From: Kappaphycus alvarezii
Lineage: Eukaryota; Rhodophyta; Florideophyceae; Gigartinales; Solieriaceae
NCBI GenBank assembly: GCA_002205965.3
Contig: NADL03000710.1
Coordinates: forward strand, 124,001-188,000
Direction: 5' to 3'
Length of the DNA stretch: 64,000 nt
Within the stretch, counting starts at the first letter, position 1. The number at the start of each line of letters is the position of its first letter. Made by a program: the position numbers and the translations under genes. The notes beneath the pieces are model-generated. The model saw only the letters and a program-made list of their open reading frames with translations. It searched no databases and was not told the origin of the DNA. Below, piece by piece: positions 1-10,227 of this stretch.

Positions 1-118
1 TTATACACTCCCTTTTGTTCGTTCAACAATACCACGGTAGCACTTTTGTCGCTCGCAACACCTCCTTCTCAGGGTAATTGGTTCTGAAGATCTCTTCCCC
101 GCCGAGTTACCCCTATCA
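1..118 (-). mobile_element. LTR 3' end, cut by window edge
   Basis: This is the terminal 118 bases of an LTR of the same group as the complete Ty3 element at 27995-35511. On the plus strand it ends CCCTATCA at 118, the complement of the TGATAGGGG terminus seen at 27995, 34794, 5229 and 23268. The rest lies outside the window, so whether it belongs to a solo LTR or a full element cannot be told. The next bases belong to a different, decayed Ty3-like pol. Confidence 0.85.
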
Positions 119-419
119 CATTGTTTGAAAACAGTAATTCCAGACCTTTCAAACTTGATAAGCCAATCGCTCGATTTCACGTAATCTATCTACGATCTTG
201 AAAGTGCACCTCAGCCGTGGTTGCACGTGTGAGCCTCACTGCCATCAGATGGTCAGAAAAACAACTCCGCGCATTCCCAGATTGCAAACAAACAATGTCT
301 GGCTAAACAAGTTACCCTGAACCATCGCAATTAATCAGACAAACCAGCTGTTTACACCGACGCCTCCCAATGTTTTTGGTCTAGTATAGTCTCTCTAATC
401 ACACTCACAAATCTGCATC

Positions 420-860
420 TGCCACATGCAGAGCAGCAAGACAGACCTCTCGCATTTTTTCTGGCTGGCTTAATAAAACTCAGGTGGGATTGTCTAAGAT
501 CGAAAAGGAGGCATGTGCCGTACTAGGGACTTTGCAACGTACCCATTGGCTCGTTTCTGTGTCTTCGGGCTTTGACCTCCAAACATATCACAACAATCTT
601 ATATTTTTATCCGATCCCCTATCCGTGGTCTCTGATCTTTCACAAACATCGGTACGTTAGGTCTTGCGCTGGGCTGAAATATTAAGCATGTATTCATATA
701 CTTGTTTCCACATCAAAGGCTCCTTCAACATGTGGGCAGACCTACTTTCTCGCTGGACATCTCCAAGCACTGTTCGTCGCCTTGTCCGTAACCCCGCTCT
801 ACCGTCCTCATCTGATGATGACTTCGAATCGCCCTCTAAGGATGAAATATCCAACTTATA
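420..860 (+). pseudogene. RNase H domain remnant of Ty3-like pol
   Basis: A broken reading frame carries the late part of a retroelement RNase H: a KEACAVLGTL helix, then FDLQTYHNNL in place of the usual TDHNNL, then LRWAEILSMYSYTCFHIKG and WADLLSRW. The first catalytic Asp strand is not seen. The TDH-type Asp is replaced by Tyr, so the copy is inactive. The clean stretch at 664-861 has no ATG start and is not an independent gene. Confidence 0.7.
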
Positions 861-1089
861 AAGAGAGTCAGAATCAGAGAGGCTACTTTACCTCTCTCTA
901 TCTGACGGGTTATGGATGAATCCCGACCGGTCTATGTGGATATCAGATTCGGCCACGGATTTATAATTGAGACTGTCTGTAATAGTCCATATGGGCCAAG
1001 TGGACATAACGATCCCATCTCAACCGAACAGGCACTTAGAAGGCTCTAATTTTGATTCACCTTACCAGTAGACATCTAATTCTTTATAC

Positions 1090-2175
1090 GTGCTTCCATA
1101 CAATGCATTTCAAAAGTCGGAGAGGGAAAGGGCCCACATCCTTTTGGACCTCAAGTCCATGGACCTGCACCAAATGACCTTTTACAATTCCATTACCTGG
1201 GTATTGGAAAAATCCATACAGGTGAGAACTACATTCTGCTTCTATGCGATGGCGATTCCGATTATAAGTGGCTATTCCCATTGTCAAGCACGCAGCAGAA
1301 AATGATGTGCACACAATCATAGACTGGTGCGCATAATTCTCCGTCCCGAACGGCCTGGTGTCTGCGGACTGACACGTTTTCGGAACGAAACATTCCATTT
1401 GATCACTAAAGACTTGAAAGTTCCACATGACTTTACAATAACGTATAACGCTATGCAGCAATGGGACGTTTGAGCGCTTCTCTAAGGAGGTTCTCGGCGT
1501 TTTTCGTGCTACGGTTTTAGAGTTGCAGATGGACCTTAAGGAATGGCTGGATCTTGTCCCCTTGATACAAAGCGCCCTAAACAATACCCCCTTGCCGTGA
1601 CGAGGAGAAGTATACCCAATCACTGCATTCTCCGGGATGGATCGATCTCCTCCTATTTCGACGATCCTCAGATCATCTACTTTCAAACCAGTTACAATAA
1701 CTGAACAGCAGCGCGAGCGCCCCTATAATATGCATTGTTTAAAGAAGAAGATTGCTGAGTTACACCCGCTAGTCCAAGACTTGCTGAAAGAAAGTCGAGA
1801 CTTCTATTGTATGTCAACCTCCCATGGGTTGCTCGCCAATTTCTGCGAAGAGGTCTTCGTTCTCATTGCAAGAAAGGTATTCCACGCTAATGAGAAACTT
1901 GTGGTACTCAAGAGGGGTCCAGGTCGCATTAATAAGGCACTGAACGATTATGCTTATCAGATTGAAGATCTCAGTAATGGGCACCTGGAAGACAACCCTT
2001 CTTCCATACTGTAGTTCTGCTCGAACAAGTCTTAAAGCGTCCCCTCAATAGTGTCACATGTTGTATCCTCTGAGCGAGGTATGCTTGTTTCAAGGTTGAT
2101 GAAACTTGTGGACAAATCTGATGGAACGAAAGTGCGTGTCCCCTGGCGTGGGCTATCTTATTTTTAGAATAGCCT
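1090..2175 (+). pseudogene. Integrase and chromodomain-like tail of Ty3-like pol
   Basis: An integrase core is readable across several frames. HPFGPQVHGPAPNDLLQFHY holds the position of the first catalytic Asp, followed by ILLLCDGDSDYKWLFPL, and later an LVQSALNN-like helix decayed to YKAP-TIPP. Bases 1637-2014 give the C-terminal integrase region in one frame (LHPLVQDLLKESRDF, NFCEEVFVLIARKVFHANEK, RGPGRINKALNDYAYQIEDL). Behind it, 2060-2175 reads as a chromodomain-like piece ending RGLSYF. Stops and frameshifts show it is dead. Confidence 0.72.
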
Positions 2176-2214
2176 CGATCCGCTACAGTAGATTCAAGAA
2201 GACGTATCTCAGAT

Positions 2215-2691
2215 GTTTCAACGCTAAATTAACCGCAAGAATACGCCTGTAGCACTTTCTACGAACGCAAAACGTAATCTCAGTCCAAAGGGGGAGCGTA
2301 GCAAGGGTTTGCTGCATATAGGCTCTGAAATCGTAATTTTTTTCGTGGTGTGATATCCGGCTGTTGACCATCAACTGCTACGTTGAGTGGCAATTTTTTG
2401 TTGACTCTCTCGAACTTTACTCTTCCGAATTTTACTCTACCTATCTCATTATTTGGTTCCTATGACTCTCCATGATCCGAAAAGTCTAAAATGTACATCG
2501 ATACAAGAGTAACATGTAACACTAGAGCATAAGTAGCCCACTTTACAAAAAAAGAACCTAGTGCAGAGGGAGAGTCTACCAAATAATTGCCACTCAATGT
2601 AGCAGTTGATTGTCTACAACCGGGTATTACGCCACGAAAAAAAACTCAGGTTTCAGAGCTGAGATGCAGTAAAAACTCTTGCTACACCTTC
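2215..2691. repeat. Imperfect inverted repeat with 192-bp spacer
   Basis: The arm 2292-2395, read on the minus strand, matches the arm 2588-2691 on the plus strand at about 80%. Both begin ATTGCCACTCAA next to the spacer and run outward to CTTGCTAC. The spacer 2396-2587 is T- and CT-rich and itself has short complementary pieces near its ends. The right arm stops exactly where the solo LTR begins (2692), so the original arm was longer; the left arm goes on to about 2215. It could be two head-to-head copies of a repeat or the ends of a fold-back element. Confidence 0.7.
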
Positions 2692-4179
2692 TGTTGTTAC
2701 GAAAAACGTCCTTTCTGTAGGAGAGCGGTCCTCTCCACAAACTTCTGTCTTCATCTTCCCTGTAGGTTTTCAGAAACAACGCTTCCCATCAATTTTCTTT
2801 TACGAACAAAGTCATGAAACAAATTTTCCCCTATGAATCCAAAATCACTGCGCTACATAATTTATATTTTATTTTTGTGCATTTTGGTCCTTCTTTTTCA
2901 AAAAAGAAATCTTTCCACCCGTGATCCGCTTCGTCCCCGAAATTCATGTTTCGATATTTTCAAGCATATTTTTAGTTATTGCCCTTATTGCATACAAATT
3001 CAAAGCTGCTGCATTGCTTAACATTTTTTATTTCGTCCAAGGATGTGAAACTCTTCGAATACATTGCCCTATTTAGAGTCCGAAATCGACGTCGTTGAGG
3101 CAACCCCCGCCGTCAACTACCCCATCGGCTCACCCTTTTTTTGCCCTCAACATGACCACCCTCTGCCCCTCTCCCACCATTGCCAAGTCACCCAGAGCTT
3201 CCAGTCACCTCAATGCCCAGGCTCCGATGGCAAATGGACCAACTGATTATGATGAATACCGCAGAAAAATGAACCTGGAGCGCGCTCAGGAGTTGATCCA
3301 CCGGCATTGCTTCGAGGAGACAAAGGAAGCAGGGAAAGAGGTAGTGGAAGAGGAAGAAGAGGAAGAGGAGATGAAGAGGAGGATTAAGTAGACCTGTGTT
3401 AGCCGCTAGTGTACAACGGTGGGGTAGCTGCTGTCGAGAACGAAGAGTAAAATGAGGGAGTAATCGTGATCTCTGACTATTCTGAGAAGGATGAAGAGAA
3501 GGACGAAGAGGACAAGATGAGGGGATACATGGAAAGTTCTGGAATGGCTAGGAGGGAGATGGACAGTATGGAACAGGTGGACTCGACCCTGGAACCGGAT
3601 GGGGGCATCTTCAGTGGTTTAGATATCTCCCAGGGGTAAATAGAGAACTATTAACCGTTCGCGGATATTTGTGGGTGCTGCTTGGGTGGAATGAATATTT
3701 TGGGGGAATTGTTGGCTTTGACTTAGAGGAATAAGATTTTAAGGAAGAATTCTAGATAGTTATGCTGATAGTATCTGTTGTTAGTCTTTATTTTTCACAC
3801 AATTTCTTTCGATGCATTTTATGGTTCTTAGTATGATTTTGAGACTTTAGGGTTAGCAAAAAGTATATATAAGCTGATTAAACTACTTTCTTTTGTGGAG
3901 GTCAGTCAAGTTAGCAGATAACTTCAAGTCAAGTCCGGAGTAGTAAGAATTTGAGAGCCAGCTTCAGACCTGAGAAACATTTTTCTTACGCTGGTCACAG
4001 AGCATCAGTGGTAGACCCTGTCCCCTCTATACTTGCTTGTAGCCCTTTCAACTGTAGTTCTTACTCAACTCTTTTTATTCTTTCAACTGTACCATGGTGG
4101 CACTTTTGTCGCTCGCAACAGGTCTTTCTTGGGGTTATTGGTTCTGAGTATCTCTCCTCCTGACGATATATCCCTATCA
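2692..4179 (+). mobile_element. Solo LTR with embedded acidic ORF (copy C)
   Basis: The block begins TGTTGTTACG and ends CCCTATCA. It is flanked by the direct repeat CCTTC (2687-2691 and 4180-4184), a 5-bp target-site duplication as expected for Ty3 integrase. No internal retroelement domain lies between the ends, so it reads as a solo LTR of about 1.49 kb. Its downstream part (about 3800-4179), with a TATA box GTATATATAAG near 3865, matches the LTR of the complete Ty3 element. Its upstream part encodes the acidic ORF instead. Confidence 0.85.
3152..3734 (+). pseudogene. LTR-encoded acidic protein, copy C (broken)
   Basis: A member of a five-copy family of unknown function. The N-terminal part starts at an ATG at 3152 and carries the family pattern of a K/S/P-rich leader, then GPTDYDEYRRK and an Arg-rich helix, then a poly-Glu tract (to about 3391). 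After a stop, the C-terminal part continues with VIVISDYSEKDEE, TLEPDGG and PFADICG, with several more stops (for example in the IENY-PFAD region). It is clearly a decayed copy. It sits in the U3 part of the solo LTR, upstream of the LTR TATA box. Confidence 0.75.
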
Positions 4180-4261
4180 CCTTCCATCCACTTGCTGGAT
4201 GAGTATTTAATGGATAGTATGAAGGCGCCCGTTTAGGAAGCACAATTCCGCCCCAATTACT

Positions 4262-4360
4262 GTGTCCGTACACCTTTTTGAGTCGACTTTGGTAGTCTAG
4301 AAAACTTCAGGATAGATCGAATATATCTTCCAACAGTAAATAAGCACCCAAAACTTTTGC
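4262..4360 (+). repeat. 3' end of non-LTR-like family I element (tail a)
   Basis: A 5'-truncated copy holding only the conserved 3' untranslated tail: TTTTTGAGTCGAC, then ATAGATCGAATATATCTTCC, then AGTAAATAAGCACCCAAAAC. The same tail follows the family I coding end at 6675 and 26361, which identifies it. No coding part remains. Confidence 0.7.
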
Positions 4361-4605
4361 CCAGTATTTATTAGTGATTGATTACCGTATTCATGGTGTG
4401 TGTGTTTATGTTTAATATACGACTCACTAAGAAATCAACCAATATATGCTTCCGACTGAATAATGTATCAACAGCAAGTATCCATATTACTTTGATCATT
4501 GAGGCATGCCTGTGCAACACTGCAAAGTCACTATAAATCAAGTCTGAATCAGGTGATTACTGTAGAGAGTATCCATGATGGGCTTAAGGGAGAATAGCAA
4601 ACCCA

Positions 4606-4712
4606 TTGCTGTATCGGCATACCTTTTTGAGTCAATTGTGGTTGTCTGAAAATCTTGAGATAGATCGAATACATCTTTTAAGAACAAAATACCCAAACAG
4701 CTGCAAACGCCC
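4606..4712 (+). repeat. 3' end of family I element (tail a)
   Basis: A second tail-only copy directly behind the previous one: ATACCTTTTTGAGTCAATTG, TGGTTGTCTG, ATAGATCGAATACATCTTTT, AAAATACCCAAAC. It is followed at once by coding remains of a longer family I copy. Confidence 0.7.
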
Positions 4713-4734
4713 GGCGGAGGTTGTCAACCTCTTG

Positions 4735-5228
4735 CCTGCCGTCTCAAACTATCCCGATCGGAGTTATTTTCTCGCAAAAGACGCTGACGAACGCAATCCA
4801 TGAAGGAGTGCAAGCACGAATTCCTCTTGGGATTTGAGGAGGCAGGCGTTTCTGCGCGTCTTTGGTCCTCCCAGGAGATAAGGAATGGGTGTATTATCCC
4901 CCATGCACCGGACCACAGACAAGCATAGAACCTCGAGAATTCTCGGTGTGGCTTCAATACTACTGTCAAGTCCCACTTTTCACCCTGGCATGCCATGCCC
5001 AAGGAGGAATTGCCCAGACACACTCGATGTACATGGCGATCATCTCATGCACTGATGTCATGGAGCCCACAGGATCAACCGACATGATCGCCAAGTAAAT
5101 ATTCTTAAAAAGGCCTGGCAAGAGCTGCTCGTCATCCTGTCGTAGAGCCACGCCATGGTCTCCACCGGACGAGACCAGAAATCCAGGCAATGGAAAGCAG
5201 CGGTGGGAACGACTTTATTGACCTTACT
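4735..5228 (+). pseudogene. Family I non-LTR-like pol, zinc and nuclease-like region, 5' part
   Basis: A broken reading frame of the C-terminal part of a retroelement polyprotein. Visible blocks are SQKTLTNAIHEGVQARIPLG, then a zinc-binding-like stretch with GDHLMH and RHDRQVNIL, then HPVVEPRHGLHRTRPEI and GGNDFIDLT. The last two resemble the R/K-x-D ... D-x-T pattern of the restriction-endonuclease-like domain found behind RT in some site-specific non-LTR elements. The first acidic residue is E here. The copy is interrupted at 5228 by the solo LTR 5229-6339 and resumes at 6340. A related longer copy lies at 37800-39040. Confidence 0.7.
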
Positions 5229-6339
5229 GATAGGGGTAAATCGTCGGGAGAAGAGAAACACACTTAAGAAACTAACAATCAATGAAGTCCTCTTATTTCC
5301 CATTCTCTAAATCTGATCCAAACAACTCCTCTAAAATATCCATGCTGTCCAAGCAGTCCCCACAAATATCTGCAAACGGCTCATAGCTCTCTATTCCCTC
5401 TTGGGAGATATCTAAACTACTAAAGATATATCCATCCGGTTCCAGTGTCGGCACCACTTTTTCCATACTTTCCAGTCCACGCTCCACCAGTCCAACCCTT
5501 TCTATGCTCCCTGTTCCCTCATCCAACTCGTCCTCGTCCTCATCCTACTCCTCTTTCTCCTCTTCCTCCTCTTCTTCCTCCTCTTCCTCCTCTTTCTCCT
5601 CCCCTTCCTCATAGACCACCTCAGGGGCTACCCACTCCTGAAAGATCTCCCCAGCTCCCTCCTCGATGTCCCACTCCTGCCCCTTACGTACCTCCTCCGT
5701 CTCATCATCAATAAAGAGACGACGCACGAATTCGATGGCTTTTTTCTTGTTTTGCCGGCGCAGGTAGTCCTCGCGGTCAGTAGGTCCGAAAGGGAGTAGG
5801 AGAATAGAGTTGAGGGGCGGGGATGGCGATTTTTCGGAAGTGACTTTCGATGGGCGTAGATTGGTCATTGTGGTAGGGTTTGGGGAAGGGGAGGTAATGG
5901 AGGGTGTTTTGGGTGTGTGGGGGAGAGGGATGATGATCAAAATGATCGGGGACGTTTAAAACTTGGAATAAAGGGGTTTAAGTAGGCTCCCGGGGCAAGT
6001 TCTATAGATTAGGTATAGGTAATGTAAATCTGTAAGGGATTTTGTAGTAGTGAATTTGCGCCCTTTTTCTCAAAAAAACGAATTTGGAGAAAGAAGTAAG
6101 CAAAAAAAGATAAAGAACTTGATTCGGGATCGATTCAGAGGGGTAGATACAGTGTAAAAATATCTAGATAAAATGGAAGTAAATTTGGAGAGGACCGCGG
6201 TAATGATAAGCGAGGCTCAGGGAGGACGAGGAAGGACCGGAACTATAAGCAAATTTGGACAAGGAGAGGTAGTGCAGTATACTAAAGGTCTGTGGATGAC
6301 GGCGAGAAAAAATCAGTTCCTATCAGCACGCGTCTAACA
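5229..6339 (-). mobile_element. Solo LTR with embedded acidic ORF (copy A)
   Basis: On the plus strand it starts TGATAGGGG and ends TAACA. The flanks are CTTAC (5224-5228) and GTTAC (6340-6344), a 5-bp target duplication with one change. Removing it joins the family I frame seamlessly: ...GGNDFIDLT at the left and TFVNPL at the right, as in the uninterrupted copy near 38700. Only about 30 bases of the shared LTR terminus remain before homology jumps to the 3' flank of the acidic ORF, so most of the promoter/R/U5 half has been deleted. Confidence 0.85.
5293..5868 (-). pseudogene. LTR-encoded acidic protein, copy A (one stop)
   Basis: A single frame of 192 codons from an ATG at 5868 to a stop at 5293, broken only by one TAG at 5545-5547 inside the poly-Glu region. 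Domain order: leader MTNLRPS, the conserved block GPTDREDYLRRQNKKKAIEF, FVRRLFIDDE, EEWVAPE-like motif, a Glu tract, then TLEPDGYIFSSLDISQE, PFADICGDCLDSMDILEELF and a final GSDLENGK. It has no transmembrane segment or known enzyme motif; charge suggests a soluble or nuclear protein, but that is a guess. A TATA-like TTTAAA stands upstream (near 5958 in this orientation). Confidence 0.8.
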
Positions 6340-6675
6340 GTTACCTTCGTGAATCCCCTCGCTCCCTCCAACAGGAGAGTGAGGGCCTTCAACCCGATGT
6401 CCTCCCTGAACGCGGCGCGAAATGCAAAGCAGAGAAGATATCAATCTTTTATCGCGACCTCCACCAGAGGCATTCCCGTTCTTCTGCCAATTTCCACTCT
6501 TGGAGGGTGGCACCCGGATGCATGTGCAGTACTAAATGACGTGGCAAGGAACGTGGCCGTGAGGGCATTGGAGACGTACGGAAAGGTTCGGGAGCTTTTG
6601 ATGCAAAGGCACGCTGCAGCAGCCGTCAAGTTCAATGCGGCCTGCTTGATGGCTGTCCTGAAGGTAGCTTTTTAG
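6340..6675 (+). pseudogene. Family I non-LTR-like pol, C-terminal end
   Basis: This continues the copy interrupted at 5228. The frame runs TFVNPLAPSNRRVRAFNPMS, AARNAKQRRYQSF, STLGGWHPDACAVLNDVARN, VRALETYGKVRELLMQRHAA and ends ...KVAF at 6675 without internal stops. The NAKQRRY and LGGWHPDA blocks are the most conserved across the window's copies (38760, 46030, 54520, 55900). The frame also reads open into the LTR upstream (from 6292), which is fortuitous. Function in the family would be at the end of the nuclease-like domain. Confidence 0.75.
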
Positions 6676-6805
6676 GTAGCGTAGTTCCTTTCCTATTAGC
6701 GTGTCGGTATACCCTTTTTGAGTCGATTGTGGCTGTCTGGAAAACCATGGGATAGATCGGATGTATCTTCCAAGAGTAAAACACCCAAACCTTTCCCCCG
6801 AAAAC
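6676..6805 (+). repeat. Family I 3' untranslated tail a, attached to coding end
   Basis: The tail directly follows the stop codon of the copy ending at 6675: TATACCCTTTTTGAGTCGAT, TGTCTGGAAAACCATGGGAT, GATGTATCTTCCAAGAGTAA, then AACACCCAAACCTTTCCCCC. It shows that the many orphan tail copies belong to family I. No poly(A) follows. Confidence 0.8.
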
Positions 6806-7215
6806 TGTTTCCCACGTATCCATGTACCAATTGCTGTAAATGAAACACCTTGGTTCTCGCCGATAAAGCTCCCATTGTTTTCAGCCCTCTAAAGTCTCGC
6901 ACTAGACGCGCCCCTATTTTCCCTCCGGAGAGTTGACCCTCTTTCCAAAGCATTGTTACTACATAACTTTGCTGCACTGAGCACTAGAGTTTACCGCAAA
7001 TTAGCGCTATCGCAGCCTTTATGTTCACGGGAATCTGCATCACGGCTATTCTTACGTTATTATTGCAAGGTACCATAACGCACGACCGTACATTACTAAA
7101 GCGCTCACTGTACATTACAGTAAATGCGCAATGATTAGCGGTGTTGCCGCATGCAAAGCAGTAAGTAGCCCCATATCTGTAGACTGATGTACTACTGTCC
7201 TTTCGTCAAAAGAAG
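6806..7215. other. Intergenic stretch without recognised gene
   Basis: Downstream flank of the host gene (which ends at 7216 on the minus strand). No repeat partner within the window or coding signal could be recognised. Confidence 0.5.
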
Positions 7216-10200
7216 TCAAGACTGAGCGATGTCATACGTGGTGGCAGTGTTAGAGACAGAGCCAGATACAAAGAGTTTCTTGAGGGTGCCAGATGCAAAC
7301 AGGCCCTCCGGATCCAAATCACCCTGTCTGCTGGTGGCAAACAGGAGATCAGTCGGTTCGTTGACAGGGTGGTTGTGTACAGCGTCGACGAAAGTGGGGC
7401 TTAGGGGGTCGCTGATGTCGAAAACAACGATTATGGATGAGCGTTCCAGCCCAATGAAAGCATAGGTAGTTCCGTCCAAGTTCATCAGAGATAACGACTC
7501 GGGTTCGCCTCCCTTGTCATCAGAGCTATAGGCAACGTTAATAGGTCAAGAGCGTGTAGGATTTCGTAGCGGTTTGTGAGTATGGACTTGGGCGAGAATT
7601 ATGAGTGAAAGGAAATGAATGCAATATGAGAGTGGATAGCTTACCGCTTGTCAAACTGATCGGCCTGAGATTCGGAGAGGTCATCCGATTCGAATCCATT
7701 TGCGTTGAAAATTTCAGGGAAGTATCTCTCCTGAATGCGACCAAACCACTCTCCGGAGTCGAACACAACGGTTCCATTCAATGCCATGATCGAGAAAGAT
7801 CTGGATCCAAAGTGGAACATTTTCTCCTGTGTATTTGTGTCCTCATTGAAACCCAAAGCTGACGAAAATTTGAGTCGTCCGAGCAATGTCTTGTCTTCCA
7901 CTGCTTCCTTTAACCCCTCCACAACAAACCGTCCCAGCTCATCCGGGTCGGTGATATCTCCCCACGCGCCTCCTCGGAGTCCTTCGCATCACCTTCATTG
8001 GCGTACACCAAGTAGGTATCACCATCAGCGGCCACGTAATGAGAGATGGTATCCGGTTGCGGCATGCCGTACAAAAAGTCATAATTTCGGATATTAATCA
8101 TGCCATCCTTGTCAGACGCATCCAACCCAAATCCAGGCCTGCTGCGATCGATAAACCCAATCGGCTTAACCTCGGTCACCTGTGCCTCAAGCAAATCCAC
8201 TACTGCGATGGCATTATTCTCCTGCAAAGTCACAAACGCGTGGTTTCCAATGATCGTAACATATTCTGGTTCGAAGTCCATGCTAGGAATCCCAGATTCT
8301 ACCATACCAACCCCATTCTCCCGCAACAATTCCGACAAATCATCGAATCGGGAAAAGCCCGCGACCTTTGCACCCCGGAAGATTCTGCCGCGCTTTCCAC
8401 CAAAATCAGCCACAAGTACTCCGCCAGGAACCTCAGCACCTTCTCCTTCGCAGGCCGCCGCCAGAAAGTCGCAGTTTTCCGACCACTTCACATGGTCAAC
8501 CAAGAAGCAACCCTCAGCACGAATAGTTCTCAACTGCTTGAGATCCTTGGTCACAACCTCAATTCGCCCCGCAACATCATCTCCTTCTGTGCTAGCATAC
8601 CCAACCGCCACTGCATCTCTTTCTGTGCAAACCGAAGTGGACGTCGGCTCAAAGCCCTCCACTTCTGGCAGAGAGTCCAGAAACTTGGCCGGCATGCTAC
8701 TCAAATCATACATGTCCACTGTATTGCTCTCTCCATTCGCGACGTATGCCCTCTTCAACGTCTCCTCCACATCCAAGTTCTCCGCGGCGCCCCCATCCAC
8801 AGTACTGGACACCCTAGTCGTGCTTGAATTTACCAAACGAATGGCGCCGGTGGCCTCAACATCAATCACTGGAGTCGGGGCGTGTTCCGGCATACTGCAA
8901 ACACTCGCGCCACGTACGCTCCTACCGAGTTTGACTTTTGTAACGGTGACATCACCCCGTCCGCCATTGGCAAACTGGTTACCCTGGAGTAACCACGCGA
9001 CATCCTCCTCCTCCATATCCAGAGCCAGTCCTCCCAACCTTGAGCCATCCTCAAACGGCACGTTACCACCTCCAATTCCCTGCGCACTGTCCCATACTAA
9101 AACCTTTTCAGCGGGCAGAACGCCAATATCCTGCACCCTGCGCCCCTGTCCCCAGGTCCAATCCTCCAGGCGATCGTCGTCCTCAAATCCGCCTTCTTTC
9201 AGATCAGTAGCACTGCTCCAGTCCACCAAAAACATTTTCGCCTGCCCCTCCATTCTCTCCAAAACTACAAATTTCCCGCCCTGTACATATGAGGCGGCCG
9301 AGAAGCCCATAGCTCCGTTTCCGCCCTCCATCGTATAGCCTCTCGCGTCAGCCCCCTCGATGACAAAACTGCGCTCATAAGTCAAGCCACTTGCGCCTCC
9401 GTCGAGAATGCGCATGACGATACAACGCACCACACCGACGCCCTCACCATTGCCATCCCCAGTCCACTTGCCGCCGAGGCCATCCTGCATGATTGCAACG
9501 ACAACACCGTTTTCGAGATCGACAACGACAGCCTCGAACCCCTTGCCCTTCTTGCGTTGCGCAAGGACAGACGGCAATTCGGGCTCTACATTGTAGTCCA
9601 GGTCTTGATACAAACTCTCCAACCCGTCTGGGACATAGCGAGTGATGATGCGGCCAGTGCTGGCATCAACAAGCAGGATACTCGGAGCATACTCTTCAAC
9701 GATGACAACGAAGGATTCGTCAGGAAGCAAGGCGAGACCCTCCGGGTCGAGGCCGCGGGGGTCGTAGGGCAGAGGGGTAGCGCAGTTGGCGTCGAACGGG
9801 CGCGGATCGCGAGGGGAATTGGGAAGACCAGAAACGGGGCTACCAACATTGTCGACAAGCGGCAGAAAGGTTGTAAATTGGAGGTAAGAGGTGTCGGGTC
9901 TGGACGAAAGACGGCAAGAGTGGGTGAGAAGTCAGCAGCAGGAAAGGAGATGACTGGGTCACGCAGTGTGGAGGTTGCGCAGGGACGTGTGGGGCCGCGG
10001 TGTGTGACGGTGAGGAAAGTGGAGCGGTTAAAGTGGGTGAGGGACGAGGTGAGAGAGGGCAGGGAGAGGGGTGGGGAGAGGGGCAATGAGGGGAGCTCCA
10101 CGGATGGGGACAGCGGAATTGAGAAGGTTTTGAGCTGGTGAGATAAACAGGTGGGTGTCAGGGACAGGACGCGGTGAGGGACCTGAAGGAGGAGAAGGAT

Positions 10201-10227
10201 GGGGAGGAGGTAGATCGGGCGGCGCAT
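7216..10227 (-). CDS. Secreted phytase-like / choice-of-anchor-I protein
   Basis: The only ordinary host-like gene. The chosen ATG at 10227 begins MRRPIYLLPILLLLQV, a clear signal peptide, so the product should be secreted or surface-bound. The region around 9730-9300 (GLDPEGLALLPDESFVVIVE, YAPSILLVD) fits the esterase-like phytase (beta-propeller) family. The region 8900-7216 fits the choice-of-anchor I family: VTLQENNAIAVVDL, PDTISHYVA, YLVYANEGDAKD, FGSRSFSI, DSGEWF, YAFIGLERSSIIVVFDISDP. A spliceosomal intron lies at 7526-7644. Two frame problems remain: a one-base shift near 7930 between EARGEI and the ELGRF block, and a frame change near 9890-9950 that may be a second intron (pyrimidine tract plus CAG in front of ACCCGACACC). 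Related proteins are annotated as mesenchyme-specific cell surface glycoproteins; enzymatic activity is unproven. Confidence 0.82.
7526..7644 (-). other. Spliceosomal intron of the host gene
   Basis: On the minus strand the donor is AAGCG/GTAAGC, the acceptor is TTGCCTATAG/CTCTG, and there is a branch-like CTATTAAC upstream of the acceptor. Splicing joins ...QADQFDKR to SDDKGGEPES in frame. RSDDKGxEPE is a hallmark stretch of the choice-of-anchor I family, which strongly supports this 119-base intron. Confidence 0.9.

Larger units (their letters stand above)
119..2180 (+). mobile_element. Decayed Ty3-like retrotransposon, 3' half of pol
   Basis: Frameshifted and stop-containing remains of RNase H, integrase and a chromodomain-like tail lie in the normal Ty3 order on the plus strand. 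The RNase H ends in a WADLLSRW-type motif, and the integrase has phrases (PNDLLQFHYL, DYKWLFPL) that I associate with Ty3 elements common in oomycetes and some algae. The same lineage is present in a longer copy at 19010-26280. No LTR of this element is recognised here. Bases 119-420 hold only weak coding remnants. Confidence 0.75.

Noticed and set aside
8100..9338. Long plus-strand open frame opposite the phytase-like gene
   Set aside because: It is the antisense shadow of a well-supported coding frame with recognisable family motifs on the minus strand.
9557..10141. Plus-strand frame rich in Gly, Arg and Glu
   Set aside because: Antisense of the signal peptide and N-terminal region of the host gene.
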